A stretch of 34,320 nucleotides of DNA from Fervidifonticultor_A tertius (GCA_031459235.1 JAVKIY010000030.1:1-34320), one strand, 5' to 3'. Shown: positions 18,639-26,586, numbered from the stretch's first letter. The notes: generated from the sequence alone by a model not told the origin. Program-made: numbers and translations.

Positions 18639-20021
18639 ATGGCCGTCCTCGTCCGCGACCTGGTCGCCTCGCTCGTCGCCGGCTCCACGCAGGCCGCGGC
18701 CCGGCTCATCTCTCTGCTCGAGAACGACGACCCGCGGGCCGCCGAGATCCTCGTCGCCCTCTTCCCGCACACCGGGCGCGCGCACGTGGTGGGCGTGACC
18801 GGGCCCCCGGGGTCGGGCAAGAGCAGCCTGGTGAACGCCGCGATCCGGCGGCTGCGGGCCGAGGGCCGGCGTGTGGCCGTCGTGGCCGTGGACCCCACCA
18901 GCCCCTTCACGGGAGGCGCGCTCCTCGGCGACCGGGTGCGCATGCAGGATCACAGCACCGACCCGGAGGTCTTCGTGCGATCGATGGCCACGCGCGGGAG
19001 CCTGGGTGGGCTGGCGCCGGCGACCGACGAGGCGGTCGCGGTGCTGGACGCCTGGGGCGCGGAGGTCGTGTTCATCGAGACCGTCGGCACCGGGCAGGCC
19101 GAGGTCGACGTCGTGGCCGCCGCCGACACGGTCGTGGTGGTCACCACGCCAGGGCTGGGCGACGGCGTCCAGACGATCAAGGCCGGCGTCATGGAGATCG
19201 GCGACGTCTTCGTGGTGAACAAGGCCGACCGCGCCGACGCCGACCGCACCGTGACCGACCTCAAGATGGCGCTTGGTCTGGCCGCGCGCGACGGGTGGCG
19301 CGCGCCGGTGCTCACCACCGTGGCGACCGAGGGGCGCGGGCTCGAAGAGCTGCTCGCCGCGATCGCCGACCACCGGCGCGCACAGCAGGCAGCCGGCGCG
19401 GTCGAGGCGCGCCGGCGTCAGCGGTGGCGCCGCGACATCGTGCGCGCGGCCGAGGCACGGCTGCGGGCCGCGTTCCTCGACGGCGCGACCGCCAGTCGCC
19501 TGGACGAGCTGGTCGCGAAGGTCGCCCGGGGTGAGCTCGACCCCCGCACCGCAGCCGCCCGGTTGCTGGATGCGGCGGGCGCACCCGCCGTGGGGGCGGG
19601 CATCGCGGGCGCGACCCTCGACCACATCGGCGTGGCCGTGCGCGACCTGGCGGCCGCTGCCGCCGTCTACGAGCGGGCGCTCGGGCTGGCCGCAGGCGCG
19701 CCGGAGACGCTCCCCGCGGACCGTGTGCTGGTAGCCTTCGTGCCGGTCGGGGCGACGCGCATCGAGCTGCTCGAGCCGACGGATGCCGACGGACCGGTCG
19801 CGCGATTCCTCGCGCGGCGCGGTGAAGGCGTCCACCATGTCGCGGTGGCGGTCCCCGATCTCGAGGCGGCGCTGGCGCAGGCGCGCAAGGCGGGTTGCGC
19901 CCCGATCGACGAGGTTCCGCGCCAGGGCGCGCACGGTCGCCGCATCGCCTTCCTGCATCCCCGCCACACGCACGGCGTGCTGATCGAGCTGGTCGAGCGG
20001 CCGCAGCGCGCGCCCGCCTGA
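18639..20021 (+). CDS. MeaB GTPase fused to methylmalonyl-CoA epimerase
   Basis: One 460-residue chain holds two enzymes of the same pathway. Residues 1-320 are MeaB/ArgK, the G-protein that loads and protects methylmalonyl-CoA mutase, with P-loop GPPGSGKS (55-62), ETVGTGQAEVD and NKAD motifs. Residues about 326-460 are a glyoxalase-fold methylmalonyl-CoA epimerase, with metal-binding His329 (LDHIGVAV), IELLEPTDADGPVARFL, His399/His400 (GVHHVAV) and Glu450 (LIELVE). No stop, frameshift or start codon with a ribosome-binding site was seen at the joint. MeaB and the epimerase are usually separate genes; together with the mutase at 11307 they complete the propionyl-CoA route. The accessory island and HD-GYP gene separate them from the mutase. 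ATG 18639 is chosen; GTG 18636 is possible. Confidence 0.92.
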   Translation: MAVLVRDLVASLVAGSTQAAARLISLLENDDPRAAEILVALFPHTGRAHVVGVTGPPGSGKSSLVNAAIRRLRAEGRRVAVVAVDPTSPFTGGALLGDRVRMQDHSTDPEVFVRSMATRGSLGGLAPATDEAVAVLDAWGAEVVFIETVGTGQAEVDVVAAADTVVVVTTPGLGDGVQTIKAGVMEIGDVFVVNKADRADADRTVTDLKMALGLAARDGWRAPVLTTVATEGRGLEELLAAIADHRRAQQAAGAVEARRRQRWRRDIVRAAEARLRAAFLDGATASRLDELVAKVARGELDPRTAAARLLDAAGAPAVGAGIAGATLDHIGVAVRDLAAAAAVYERALGLAAGAPETLPADRVLVAFVPVGATRIELLEPTDADGPVARFLARRGEGVHHVAVAVPDLEAALAQARKAGCAPIDEVPRQGAHGRRIAFLHPRHTHGVLIELVERPQRAPA

Positions 20022-20025
20022 GCGG

Positions 20026-20054
20026 TTGTCGAAGCCTGGCGTGCATGGTAGACT
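20026..20054 (+). promoter_or_regulatory. Sigma-70 promoter of the G5/3D protein - ksgA operon
   Basis: TTGTCG (20026-20031) and TAGACT (20049-20054) are separated by 17 bases. Transcription would start near 20061, leaving an untranslated leader of about 150 bases. Confidence 0.6.
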
Positions 20055-20060
20055 GATCGC

Positions 20061-20208
20061 CAGGCCTTAGCGGCACAACCTCGCACCGCGTTCCAGATCG
20101 GGAGAGCTCCGTAGCCGGACGGGGCCTCCAGATACCAGCGATCCTCGGCACGACCTCGGGCGGCAGGCGGCCCGCCCAGTCCGATCGCGTTCGCAGGGGG
20201 TGGCATGT
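20061..20208 (+). other. Long structured 5' leader of the cell-wall gene
   Basis: GATCGG (20096-20101) can pair with CCGATC (20181-20186), enclosing a domain with GGAG/CTCC (20101-20110) and GGGCGG (20158-20163)/CCGCCC (20172-20177) hairpins. Cyclic-di-AMP (ydaO) riboswitches often sit upstream of genes of this type, but the conserved ydaO stretches were not found here, so no riboswitch class is assigned. Confidence 0.35.
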
Positions 20209-21225
20209 ATGTCTGCATGGAGGACCCGGCAGGTGGCGGCCTGGGGCGTCGTCGCCGCGTCGTTGGCGATGGGGGCCGCCGCGCAGGCCGACCTGCCGCG
20301 CGCCGCGGAGGTCCGCGCCGGCGCGACCGTCGCGCGCGTGCGCACCTACGGCGGCACGGTCGCCGACGCCGTCCGTGCCGCCGGCGTCGCGGTCGGGCCG
20401 CACGACGTCGTGCATCCGGCTCCGCAGAGCGCGCTGCGCGACCGCGCCACGATCACGGTGCGCCGCGCCGTGCCCATTCGTATCATCGCCGACGGCGGCT
20501 CGCACGTTCGGGTCACCGCCGCGCGCACCGTGGACGAGGTCCTGGCGGAGGCGGGCGTGCGCGTCGGGGCGGCCGACCGCGTCTACCCCGCGCCGGGGAC
20601 CGAGGTGTGGGCGGGCGCCACTGTGCGCGTGGTGCGGATCGTCACGCGCATCGTGGCGGTCGAGGAGCGCATGCCGTTCAACCGCGTGACACTGGGCGAC
20701 GCCACGATGCCGCGCGGCCTCCAGAAGGTCGTGCAGCTCGGGCGCCCGGGCGCGCGCCTCCACCGCGTCGCGGTCACGACCGCGGACGGCGTCGTGGTCC
20801 GGCGCGAGCCGGTGGAAGCCGTCATCACCCGGCCGCCGCTGGATCGGATCGTGCACGTGGGCACGCGCCGCACCGTCGCCAGCCGCGGCGAGTTCGCCGG
20901 CCGGGAGATGGTCTACATGGAAGCCACGGCGTACGCGCCGTGGCATGGGAAGGGTGTGGACGGCACGACGGCGATCGGCCTGGAGGCCGGGTACGGCGTC
21001 GTCGCGGTGGACCCGCGCGTCATCCCGCTCCGGTCCCTCCTCTATATCGAGGGCTACGGCCGCGCGATCGCCGGCGACACCGGCGGCGCAATCAAGGGCT
21101 ACCGCATCGACCTCGGGTACAATACCCCGCGCGAGGCCTATCAGTTCGGCCGCAAGGTCGTGCGCGTCTATATCCTCTCCACACCCGCGGCCCGTCCCGC
21201 GCGCCCATCGGTCTCGAGTCGATAG
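20209..21225 (+). CDS. DUF348 - G5 - 3D domain cell-wall protein (YabE-like)
   Basis: This exported protein of 338 residues belongs to the YabE/resuscitation-promoting group. After a signal or anchor helix (about 10-28) come two DUF348 ubiquitin-like repeats (about 44-90 and 98-145), a G5 domain (about 148-220) and a C-terminal 3D domain (about 235-325) with its three aspartates in AVDPR, AGDTGGAIKG and RIDLG. The 3D domain is a double-psi barrel related to lytic transglycosylases such as MltA, so peptidoglycan cleavage is likely. ATG 20209 is preceded by AGGGGG at a good distance; GTG 20200 is possible. It heads the same order (yabE-ksgA) seen in Bacillus, and its stop overlaps the likely ksgA start. 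Confidence 0.9.
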   Translation: MSAWRTRQVAAWGVVAASLAMGAAAQADLPRAAEVRAGATVARVRTYGGTVADAVRAAGVAVGPHDVVHPAPQSALRDRATITVRRAVPIRIIADGGSHVRVTAARTVDEVLAEAGVRVGAADRVYPAPGTEVWAGATVRVVRIVTRIVAVEERMPFNRVTLGDATMPRGLQKVVQLGRPGARLHRVAVTTADGVVVRREPVEAVITRPPLDRIVHVGTRRTVASRGEFAGREMVYMEATAYAPWHGKGVDGTTAIGLEAGYGVVAVDPRVIPLRSLLYIEGYGRAIAGDTGGAIKGYRIDLGYNTPREAYQFGRKVVRVYILSTPAARPARPSVSSR

Positions 21226-22091
21226 CGTCGCTGGACCTGGCGTCCCCCGCCGGCGTCCGCGCCGCGCTCGCCGCGGCGGGACTGCGGCTGCGACGATCGC
21301 GCGGCCAGCACTTCCTGGTCAGCCGCCGCGCGCTGGAGGCCATGCTCCGCGCGGCCGGCCTCACGCCTGCGGACGTCGTCCTGGAGATCGGCGCTGGCAT
21401 CGGGACCCTGACCGTGGAGCTGGCGCGCACCGGCGCCGCGGTCATCGCGGTGGAGGTGGACGCGCGGTTCATCCCGGTGCTCCGGGCGTCGTGCGCGGCC
21501 TACCCACGCGTGCGCCTGGTCCACGCCGACGCCATGACCCTCGAGCCGGCGGCGCTGCGGCCGCGGCCCACGGCCGTGGTCGCGAACCTGCCGTACGCCA
21601 TCGCCTCGCCGCTGCTGATTCGCCTGCTGGAGGCGCACACCGCGCGCCGCTACGTCGTGATGGTGCAGGACGAGGTAGCCCGGCGCCTGGTAGCCGCGCC
21701 CGGCACGCCCGCCTACGGGTTGCTGACCGTCGCGGTCGGCGCCCACGCCTCCGCCGCGGTGGTCGCGCGCGTGCCGCGAGCGGCGTTCTTCCCGCCGCCC
21801 GAGGTCACCTCGGCGGTGGTGCGGCTGGACGTTCCGGCGGTGCCGCCCGTGCCGCCGGAACTCGTGGGACCGCTGATGGCGGTTGCCCGGGCCGCCTTCG
21901 GACAGCGGCGCAAGATGCTCCGCTCGGCGCTCCGGCAGCTGGGGCCGCGGGCGGCGACCGGCGACGACGCCGAGGCGCTCTGCCGGGCCGCGGGTATAGA
22001 CCCGCGGGAGCGCGGGGAGCGTCTTTCCCTGGCCGCGTTCGCCCGTCTGGCGGCCGCGCTGCGCGACAGGGAGGCAGCGCCTCACCCGTGA
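21222..22091 (+). CDS. ksgA: 16S rRNA dimethyladenosine transferase, unusual start codon
   Basis: This enzyme uses SAM to dimethylate two adjacent adenines near the 3' end of 16S rRNA (A1518/A1519 in E. coli). Motifs are GQHFLV (N-terminal), the SAM-binding EIGAGIGTLT, EVDARFIPVL, and NLPYAIASPLL, where NLPY is the catalytic motif; the C-terminal QRRKMLRSAL helix is also typical. About 289 residues is normal. No ATG, GTG or TTG lies in frame between the upstream gene and GQHFLV; the first ATG (21342) would delete that essential motif. The best start is ATA 21222, which overlaps the previous stop as ATAG, or CTG 21231 or 21237. The next gene follows within about 40 bases. Confidence 0.88.
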   Translation: MASLDLASPAGVRAALAAAGLRLRRSRGQHFLVSRRALEAMLRAAGLTPADVVLEIGAGIGTLTVELARTGAAVIAVEVDARFIPVLRASCAAYPRVRLVHADAMTLEPAALRPRPTAVVANLPYAIASPLLIRLLEAHTARRYVVMVQDEVARRLVAAPGTPAYGLLTVAVGAHASAAVVARVPRAAFFPPPEVTSAVVRLDVPAVPPVPPELVGPLMAVARAAFGQRRKMLRSALRQLGPRAATGDDAEALCRAAGIDPRERGERLSLAAFARLAAALRDREAAPHP

Positions 22092-22132
22092 ACTCTCGTG
22101 GTGGAGATGTCCTGGAAGGGACGGGTGGCGCG

Positions 22133-23383
22133 ATGATCGAGTTCGAGGCGTTCTTTTCCAGATCGGCCCGGACCGCGGAGCGGTCCACGATCCGGGAGCT
22201 CCTCAAGCTGGCAGGCCGCGGCAACGTCGTCTCGTTCGCCGGCGGCCTGCCCGACCCTGAGACGTTCCCGGTGGACGAGCTCCGCGCGGTGGCGGACGAG
22301 GTGCTCCGCACCGACGCGGCGCGCGCGCTCCAGTACGGGACGACCGAGGGCGATCCGCGGCTGCGCGCGCAGCTCGCCGCCTGGATGGCCAAGGACGGGC
22401 TGCAGGTCGCCCCCGACGACATCCTGATCACCACCGGCTCTCAGCAGGCGCTCGATCTCGTAGGCCGGGTCCTGCTCGAGCCGGGCGACGCCATCGTCTG
22501 CGAGCTGCCGTCCTATCTGGGCGGACTTCAGGCATTCCGCGCCTACCAGGTGGAGATGGTGGGCGTCCGGCAGGACGACGAGGGCATGGCGCCCGCGGAC
22601 CTGGCGGAGGCGCTGCGGCGCCTGGCGCGCGCGGGGAGGCGGCCCAAGTTCATCTACGTCGTGCCGGACTTCCAGAACCCGTCCGGGATCACCTGGACGC
22701 AGGAGCGGCGCGAGCAGCTGCTGGCCCTCGCCGGCGAGTTCGGCACGTTGATTGTCGAGGACAATCCCTACCGCGAGATGCGGTTCGCCGGGATGGCCCC
22801 GCCGCCGATCGCGGCCCTGGACCGTGCCGGCCGCACGCTTTACCTGTCCACGTTCAGCAAGACCCTGGCCCCGGGGCTCCGCATCGGCTGGCTCGCCGGC
22901 CCGGCGGCCGTCATCGAGCGCTGCGTCACCGCCAAGCAGGCCATGGACCTGTGCGGCCCGGCGCTGACGCAGGCCATCGCCGCGGCGCTGCTCGCGCGCG
23001 GCGGGCTCCTCACCCGGCTGCCGGAGGTCGTCGCGCGGTACCGCCGCAAGTGTACGGCGATGCTGGAGGCTCTGGAACGCGAGATGCCGCCCGGGGTGAC
23101 CTGGACCCGACCCGAGGGCGGCTTGTTCCTGTGGGTGCGCCTGCCTGAGGGCCTCGACGCGGGGGCGATGCTCCAGCCCGCGCTCGCCGAGGGCGTGGCC
23201 TACGTGCCCGGGCAGGCGTTCCACTGCGACGGGGGCGGCCGCAACACGATGCGGCTGAACTTCTCCTATCCGACCGAGGCGCAGATCGCCGAGGGCATCG
23301 CGCGGCTCGCTCGCCTCGTGCGGCGCGAGAGCGCGCCGGCTATCCACACGATCCACAGACGGGGAACGACCGTTTCGGATTGA
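22133..23383 (+). CDS. Class I PLP aminotransferase (LysN / MocR-like type)
   Basis: This 416-residue fold-type I aminotransferase has IRELLKLAGRG..VSFAGGLPDPETFP at its start, the YGTTEGDPRLR segment, GSQQALD, PDFQNPSGITW, and the PLP-binding Lys243 in STFSKTLAPGLRIGW. This pattern is typical of 2-aminoadipate/kynurenine aminotransferases and the aminotransferase half of MocR regulators; there is no N-terminal GntR domain. The substrate cannot be fixed from sequence; aromatic, branched-chain or 2-aminoadipate are likely. ATG 22133 fits the family start; GTG 22088, which overlaps the ksgA stop as GTGA, is an alternative adding 15 residues. Confidence 0.87.
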   Translation: MIEFEAFFSRSARTAERSTIRELLKLAGRGNVVSFAGGLPDPETFPVDELRAVADEVLRTDAARALQYGTTEGDPRLRAQLAAWMAKDGLQVAPDDILITTGSQQALDLVGRVLLEPGDAIVCELPSYLGGLQAFRAYQVEMVGVRQDDEGMAPADLAEALRRLARAGRRPKFIYVVPDFQNPSGITWTQERREQLLALAGEFGTLIVEDNPYREMRFAGMAPPPIAALDRAGRTLYLSTFSKTLAPGLRIGWLAGPAAVIERCVTAKQAMDLCGPALTQAIAAALLARGGLLTRLPEVVARYRRKCTAMLEALEREMPPGVTWTRPEGGLFLWVRLPEGLDAGAMLQPALAEGVAYVPGQAFHCDGGGRNTMRLNFSYPTEAQIAEGIARLARLVRRESAPAIHTIHRRGTTVSD

Positions 23384-23409
23384 CGCTCCACGCCGCCCGG
23401 TGCTACAGT
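23380..23409 (+). promoter_or_regulatory. Promoter at the end of the aminotransferase gene
   Basis: TTGACG (23380-23385, overlapping the stop codon) and TACAGT (23404-23409) are 18 bases apart. The expected start of transcription, about 23416, is the first base of the outer stem of the candidate RNA that follows. Confidence 0.6.
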
Positions 23410-23415
23410 CGCACC

Positions 23416-23500
23416 GTCAGCGGTACGTGGCTGCGCGAGGTGGGAGGAGGTACTCCTTCGGGAGCAACCCGGCCTAACTCGGTGGCCGGCGGCCGCTGAC
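23416..23500 (+). ncRNA. Candidate structured small RNA, class unknown
   Basis: The segment is closed by a perfect 8-bp stem, GTCAGCGG (23416-23423) with CCGCTGAC (23493-23500). Inside are CTCC-TTCG-GGAG (23453-23464), a stem with the very stable UUCG tetraloop extended by GGT/ACC (23449-23451 and 23467-23469), and CCGGCC/GGCCGG (23469-23474 and 23484-23489). The loop of the last hairpin contains CTCG (23478-23481), which can form a pseudoknot with CGAG (23436-23439). No coding gene fits. It lies between two convergent genes. It lacks the signal-recognition-particle RNA core and matches no riboswitch class I can recall. No T-run marks its end. Confidence 0.45.
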
Positions 23501-23505
23501 GTGTG

Positions 23506-24822
23506 TCAGTCGGGCGACGCGCGCCGCAGCACGGCGCCGTGCGCGGTGCCGACCGCATCCCGGGCGAGAAGGATCGTGAGCGCGGCCCCGGGCGCCCCGG
23601 GCTGGTGGCGGACGCTGGCGCGCCCGAGGGCCGCGGCGGCCAGGTGCGCCGCGTTGGCGCGGGGTGTCCGCGCCACGACGGTGGTCCGTCCGTTGGGCGA
23701 GGGCGCGGCGCGCACGCTCACCTGACGGAAGCCGACTTCCCGCAGCCGCGCCGCGGCGCGCAGCCCCAGGCCGGGCATGCCGCTGGCATTGACGACCTCC
23801 ACGGGCATCGCGGCCAGCTCCTCGGCCGTCAGGCCGTAGTACAGCTCCGCGACGAGCGGCCGGATCCTCGCGAAGTCCGGTTCCCAGTATTGGGGCGCGA
23901 AGCCGCCCGGCAGCGTGTGCGTCTCGAGCCCTCCGCCCGCCCGCGCCGCGAACAGGCCCAGCGCCACCAGCTGCGTCGGGCTCAGGTTGGTTTCGGTGTT
24001 GCGGACGAATGCCTGGAGCAGCCGCGGGCCGGCAAGCAGGGTCGCGGGGTCCTTGAGCTCTGCGATCAGGAGTTGCAAGACCTTGCGCTGCCGCTCGACC
24101 CGGCCGATGTCGCCGAGCGCGTCGTGCCGGAACCGGATGTAGCCGGCCACCTGCTCGCCGTTGAGGCGGTGCCGGCCCTGCCTGAGGTCGATATGGAGCC
24201 CGGCCCAGGTGTCCGTGTACTTCATGTCCTTCTCGACGTCCACCTCGAGCCCGCCCAGGGCGTCGATGACGTTCTTGAACGAGTCCGGACCCAGCTTGAC
24301 GTAGTAGTGCACCCGGACGGCCATCAGCCGCTCGACCGTGCGGATGGTCAGGTTGTGGCCGCCGTAGGCGAACGAGGCGTTGATCTTGGTCGTGCCCACG
24401 CCCGGGATCTCGACGCGCGTGTCGCGCGGGATGGAGACCGCGGCGATGCGCCGACGCTCGGGGTCGAACGAGACCAGCAGCAGCGTGTCCGCCCGGGCGA
24501 CGTTGAGGACGCGGCGCCGGTTGTCGTAGGTGACGTCCACGCCGATGACCAGGACGTTCACCCGGTCGGCCACGCGGAACGGCCACCCGAACAGGCCCGG
24601 GTGGCGCTGCGCAATGCTCCCGACCGTCACCTGCGTCAGCACGTAGATGTAGAGGCCCACCGCGAGCCCGATGACGACGACCAGCAGCGCCGGGACGGCC
24701 CACAACACCGTGCGCCAGGGCCGGCGCCGGGGAGGGGGCGGCGCGGCCTGCGGCCCGGGCAGCGGGCCGGCCGGCGGTGGACTCTGCGGGCGCTCGGGGA
24801 GCGGCAACTCCGGCTCGGTCAC
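23506..24822 (-). CDS. LytR-CpsA-Psr (LCP) family protein with LytR_C domain
   Basis: LCP proteins transfer undecaprenyl-linked glycopolymers to the cell wall or, in some lineages, to other acceptors. The 438-residue chain has a proline-rich cytoplasmic tail (1-35), one membrane helix (about 40-62), and the LCP domain (about 78-230) with VLVIGVD, RADTLLLVSFDP, SIPRDTRV, KINASFAYGG and GYIRFRHDALGDIGRVERQR, whose arginines bind the pyrophosphate. A LytR_C domain (about 325-425) follows, with VEVVNASGMPGLG. It is transcribed leftward from GTG 24822, which lies close behind its promoter, so the message may be leaderless. It is divergent from ispE. Confidence 0.92.
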   Translation of the reverse strand: MTEPELPLPERPQSPPPAGPLPGPQAAPPPPRRRPWRTVLWAVPALLVVVIGLAVGLYIYVLTQVTVGSIAQRHPGLFGWPFRVADRVNVLVIGVDVTYDNRRRVLNVARADTLLLVSFDPERRRIAAVSIPRDTRVEIPGVGTTKINASFAYGGHNLTIRTVERLMAVRVHYYVKLGPDSFKNVIDALGGLEVDVEKDMKYTDTWAGLHIDLRQGRHRLNGEQVAGYIRFRHDALGDIGRVERQRKVLQLLIAELKDPATLLAGPRLLQAFVRNTETNLSPTQLVALGLFAARAGGGLETHTLPGGFAPQYWEPDFARIRPLVAELYYGLTAEELAAMPVEVVNASGMPGLGLRAAARLREVGFRQVSVRAAPSPNGRTTVVARTPRANAAHLAAAALGRASVRHQPGAPGAALTILLARDAVGTAHGAVLRRASPD

Positions 24823-24828
24823 GCACCC

Positions 24829-24857
24829 ATCTTACGGACAACGCCCAAACCCTGCAA
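24829..24857 (-). promoter_or_regulatory. Promoter of the LCP gene, probably leaderless message
   Basis: On the bottom strand TTGCAG (24857-24852) and TAAGAT (24834-24829) are 17 bases apart. The GTG start begins only six bases after the -10 box, where transcription itself should start, and no clear ribosome-binding site precedes it. Confidence 0.45.
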
Positions 24858-24894
24858 TGCAAAGGAGGTTGAAGGAAGGTGGAAAGGAAAGGAC

Positions 24895-24924
24895 TTGCCG
24901 CGCCAGGCACGTAACCTGTATCGT
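24895..24924 (+). promoter_or_regulatory. Promoter of ispE
   Basis: TTGCCG (24895-24900) and TATCGT (24919-24924) are 18 bases apart. AGGAGG (24941-24946) and the GTG start at 24955 follow. Confidence 0.5.
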
Positions 24925-24954
24925 GCCGCTTGTCACCCGCAGGAGGCCGCGCCC

Positions 24955-25818
24955 GTGAAGGAGCTTCGCCTGAACGCCTACGCGAAGGTGAACCTGGGGT
25001 TGAACGTCCTGCAGCGCCGCTCCGACGGGTACCACGAGGTGGAGACGGTCCTGCACACGGTCGCGCTGCACGACGAGATCGTCCTGCGGGAGACCGGCGA
25101 CGGCATTCGGGTCACCGCGGACCACGACATCCCGACGGGCGCCGACAGCCTGGTCTACCGCGCCGCCGCCCTGCTGCGCGAGCAGCTCGGGGTGGCGCGG
25201 CCGGTGGAGATCGAGATCCGCAAGCGCGTGCCGGTAGCCGCGGGACTCGGCGGCGGCAGCGCCGACGCCGCGGTCACTCTGATGGGGCTGGCCCAGATGT
25301 GGAAACTCCGTCTCGACGGCCGCGAGCTCCACGCGCTGGCCGCCCGGCTCGGCGCCGACGTGACCTTCTTCCTGACCGGTGGGGCGGCGGTGGCGCGCGG
25401 CCGCGGTGAGCGCGTCCAGACCCTGCCGCCGTTGCCCACGACCTGGGTCGTGCTGGCGCGGCCGCGGATCGAGGTCCTGACCGAGTGGGCCTACCGGCAG
25501 ATCCAGCCCGCCGCGATCACGCGGCGGCCGGACATCGCGCAGCTCGTGGAGGCCGTCTCGCGCCGGGACGTGCCGGCCGTGGGGCGCTTGCTCGGGAACG
25601 TCTTCGAGGAGGTTATCGCGGCCCACCACCCGATCGTCGGCGAGCTGAAGGCGCAGGTGCTGCGGGGCGAGGCCTACGGTGCCGTGATGACCGGGACCGG
25701 CCCCACGGTCTTCGGGCTCATGGCCAATGAGGCCGCGGCCCGCCGCGTGGCCGACCAGCTCGCCGGCCGCGGGGACGTGGACGTCTTCGTGACCCGGACT
25801 TTCGCGGAGGAGCGCTAG
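24955..25818 (+). CDS. ispE: 4-diphosphocytidyl-2-C-methyl-D-erythritol kinase
   Basis: This GHMP kinase of the non-mevalonate isoprenoid pathway phosphorylates CDP-methylerythritol with ATP. The 287-residue chain has Lys11 in AYAKVNLGL, GYHEVETVLHTV, the ATP loop PVAAGLGGGSADAA (GLGGGSADAA at 97-106), Asp135 in LGADVTFFL, and a C-terminal MTGTGPTVFG. The frame is open far upstream, antisense to the LCP gene; GTG 24955 is chosen because AGGAGG precedes it and the family N-terminus starts there. The next gene overlaps its stop (TAGTG). The ispE-purR neighbourhood is the Firmicutes order. Confidence 0.95.
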   Translation: MKELRLNAYAKVNLGLNVLQRRSDGYHEVETVLHTVALHDEIVLRETGDGIRVTADHDIPTGADSLVYRAAALLREQLGVARPVEIEIRKRVPVAAGLGGGSADAAVTLMGLAQMWKLRLDGRELHALAARLGADVTFFLTGGAAVARGRGERVQTLPPLPTTWVVLARPRIEVLTEWAYRQIQPAAITRRPDIAQLVEAVSRRDVPAVGRLLGNVFEEVIAAHHPIVGELKAQVLRGEAYGAVMTGTGPTVFGLMANEAAARRVADQLAGRGDVDVFVTRTFAEER

Positions 25819-26579
25819 TGCCCGCGGCGGTGGTGCTGGCCGGCGGCCCCCCGGACCCCGGCCTGGCGCCCGGTCTGCCCAACAAGGCGTTCCTGGTGAT
25901 GGGGGGCCGGCCGCTCGTGGCGCGGGTCACCGACGCCCTGCGGGCCGCGGGCGGCGTGGACCGCGTGGTGGCGGTCGGCCCGCCGGATGCGCTCGCCGCG
26001 GTGCTCGGCGCCGACGTGGAGGTTCTGCCCGAGCGGGAGAGCATGATCGACAACATCACCGCGGCGGTCGCGCGCCTGGGGCCGGTCGGGCGGGTCCTCA
26101 CCGTCGCGGCGGACCTGCCGTTGCTCGACGGGCCGACGGTGCGCGAGTTCCTCGACCGCTGCGGCGAGGACGCCGACTTCTGCTACCCGATCGTGCCGCG
26201 CCCCGCCGTCGAGGCGCGCGTTCCCGGGGCGCGCAAGACCTACGTCACCGTGACCGACGGCACGTTCTGCGGGGGGAGCGTCCTGCTGTTCCGCGCCGAG
26301 GTGGTCGACCGCGTCCGACCGTTCGTCGAGCAGATCGTGGCGGCCCGGAAGAAGCCCTGGCTGCTCGCGCAGGTGTTCGGGTGGAGCACCGTGCTGAAGT
26401 TCGCCGCGGGCCGCCTGTCGATCGCCGAGATGGAGGCGCGCGCCGAGGAGATCACCGGGTTTCGCGCGCGCGCGGTCGTCATCGAGCGGCCCGAGCTCGC
26501 CCTCGACGTCGACGCGGAGCGTCCCGAGAATGTGGCCGTGCTGCGGGCCGCGCTCGAGCCGGCGGCGCGCGTGGACTGA
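25818..26579 (+). CDS. MobA-like nucleotidyltransferase
   Basis: This 253-residue protein has a nucleotidyltransferase Rossmann fold: VVLAGG (5-10), a Lys at NKAF (22-25), and VAADLPLLDG (about 97-106) with the metal-binding Asp of the MobA/IspD type. The loop after LAGG lacks the usual R-x-x-x-K spacing of MobA and reads GGPPDPGLAPGLPNK. Residues 140-253 form an extension not found in short MobA proteins. Its place between ispE and purR recalls where glmU or a related transferase occurs in Firmicutes. The sugar or cofactor substrate is unknown. Confidence 0.8.
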   Translation: MPAAVVLAGGPPDPGLAPGLPNKAFLVMGGRPLVARVTDALRAAGGVDRVVAVGPPDALAAVLGADVEVLPERESMIDNITAAVARLGPVGRVLTVAADLPLLDGPTVREFLDRCGEDADFCYPIVPRPAVEARVPGARKTYVTVTDGTFCGGSVLLFRAEVVDRVRPFVEQIVAARKKPWLLAQVFGWSTVLKFAAGRLSIAEMEARAEEITGFRARAVVIERPELALDVDAERPENVAVLRAALEPAARVD

Positions 26580-26586
26580 CCGGACC

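Noticed and set aside
18542..18943. N-terminal extension of the HD-GYP protein across meaB
   Set aside because: The open frame is antisense to the conserved MeaB P-loop region and has no domain character; it reflects G+C-rich shadow coding.
20061..20208. Cyclic-di-AMP (ydaO) riboswitch before the G5/3D gene
   Set aside because: Position fits, but the conserved GGAGCCGGGGA and CCGACAGCUAACC stretches are absent.
23449..23469. Signal-recognition-particle RNA in the candidate RNA
   Set aside because: GGAGCAACC is loosely like the SRP GGAAGCAGCC strand, but the conserved GGUCAGG side and GNRA loop are missing.
23503..24954. Long N-terminal extension of IspE
   Set aside because: It is antisense to the LCP gene; IspE proper begins at GTG 24955 behind AGGAGG.
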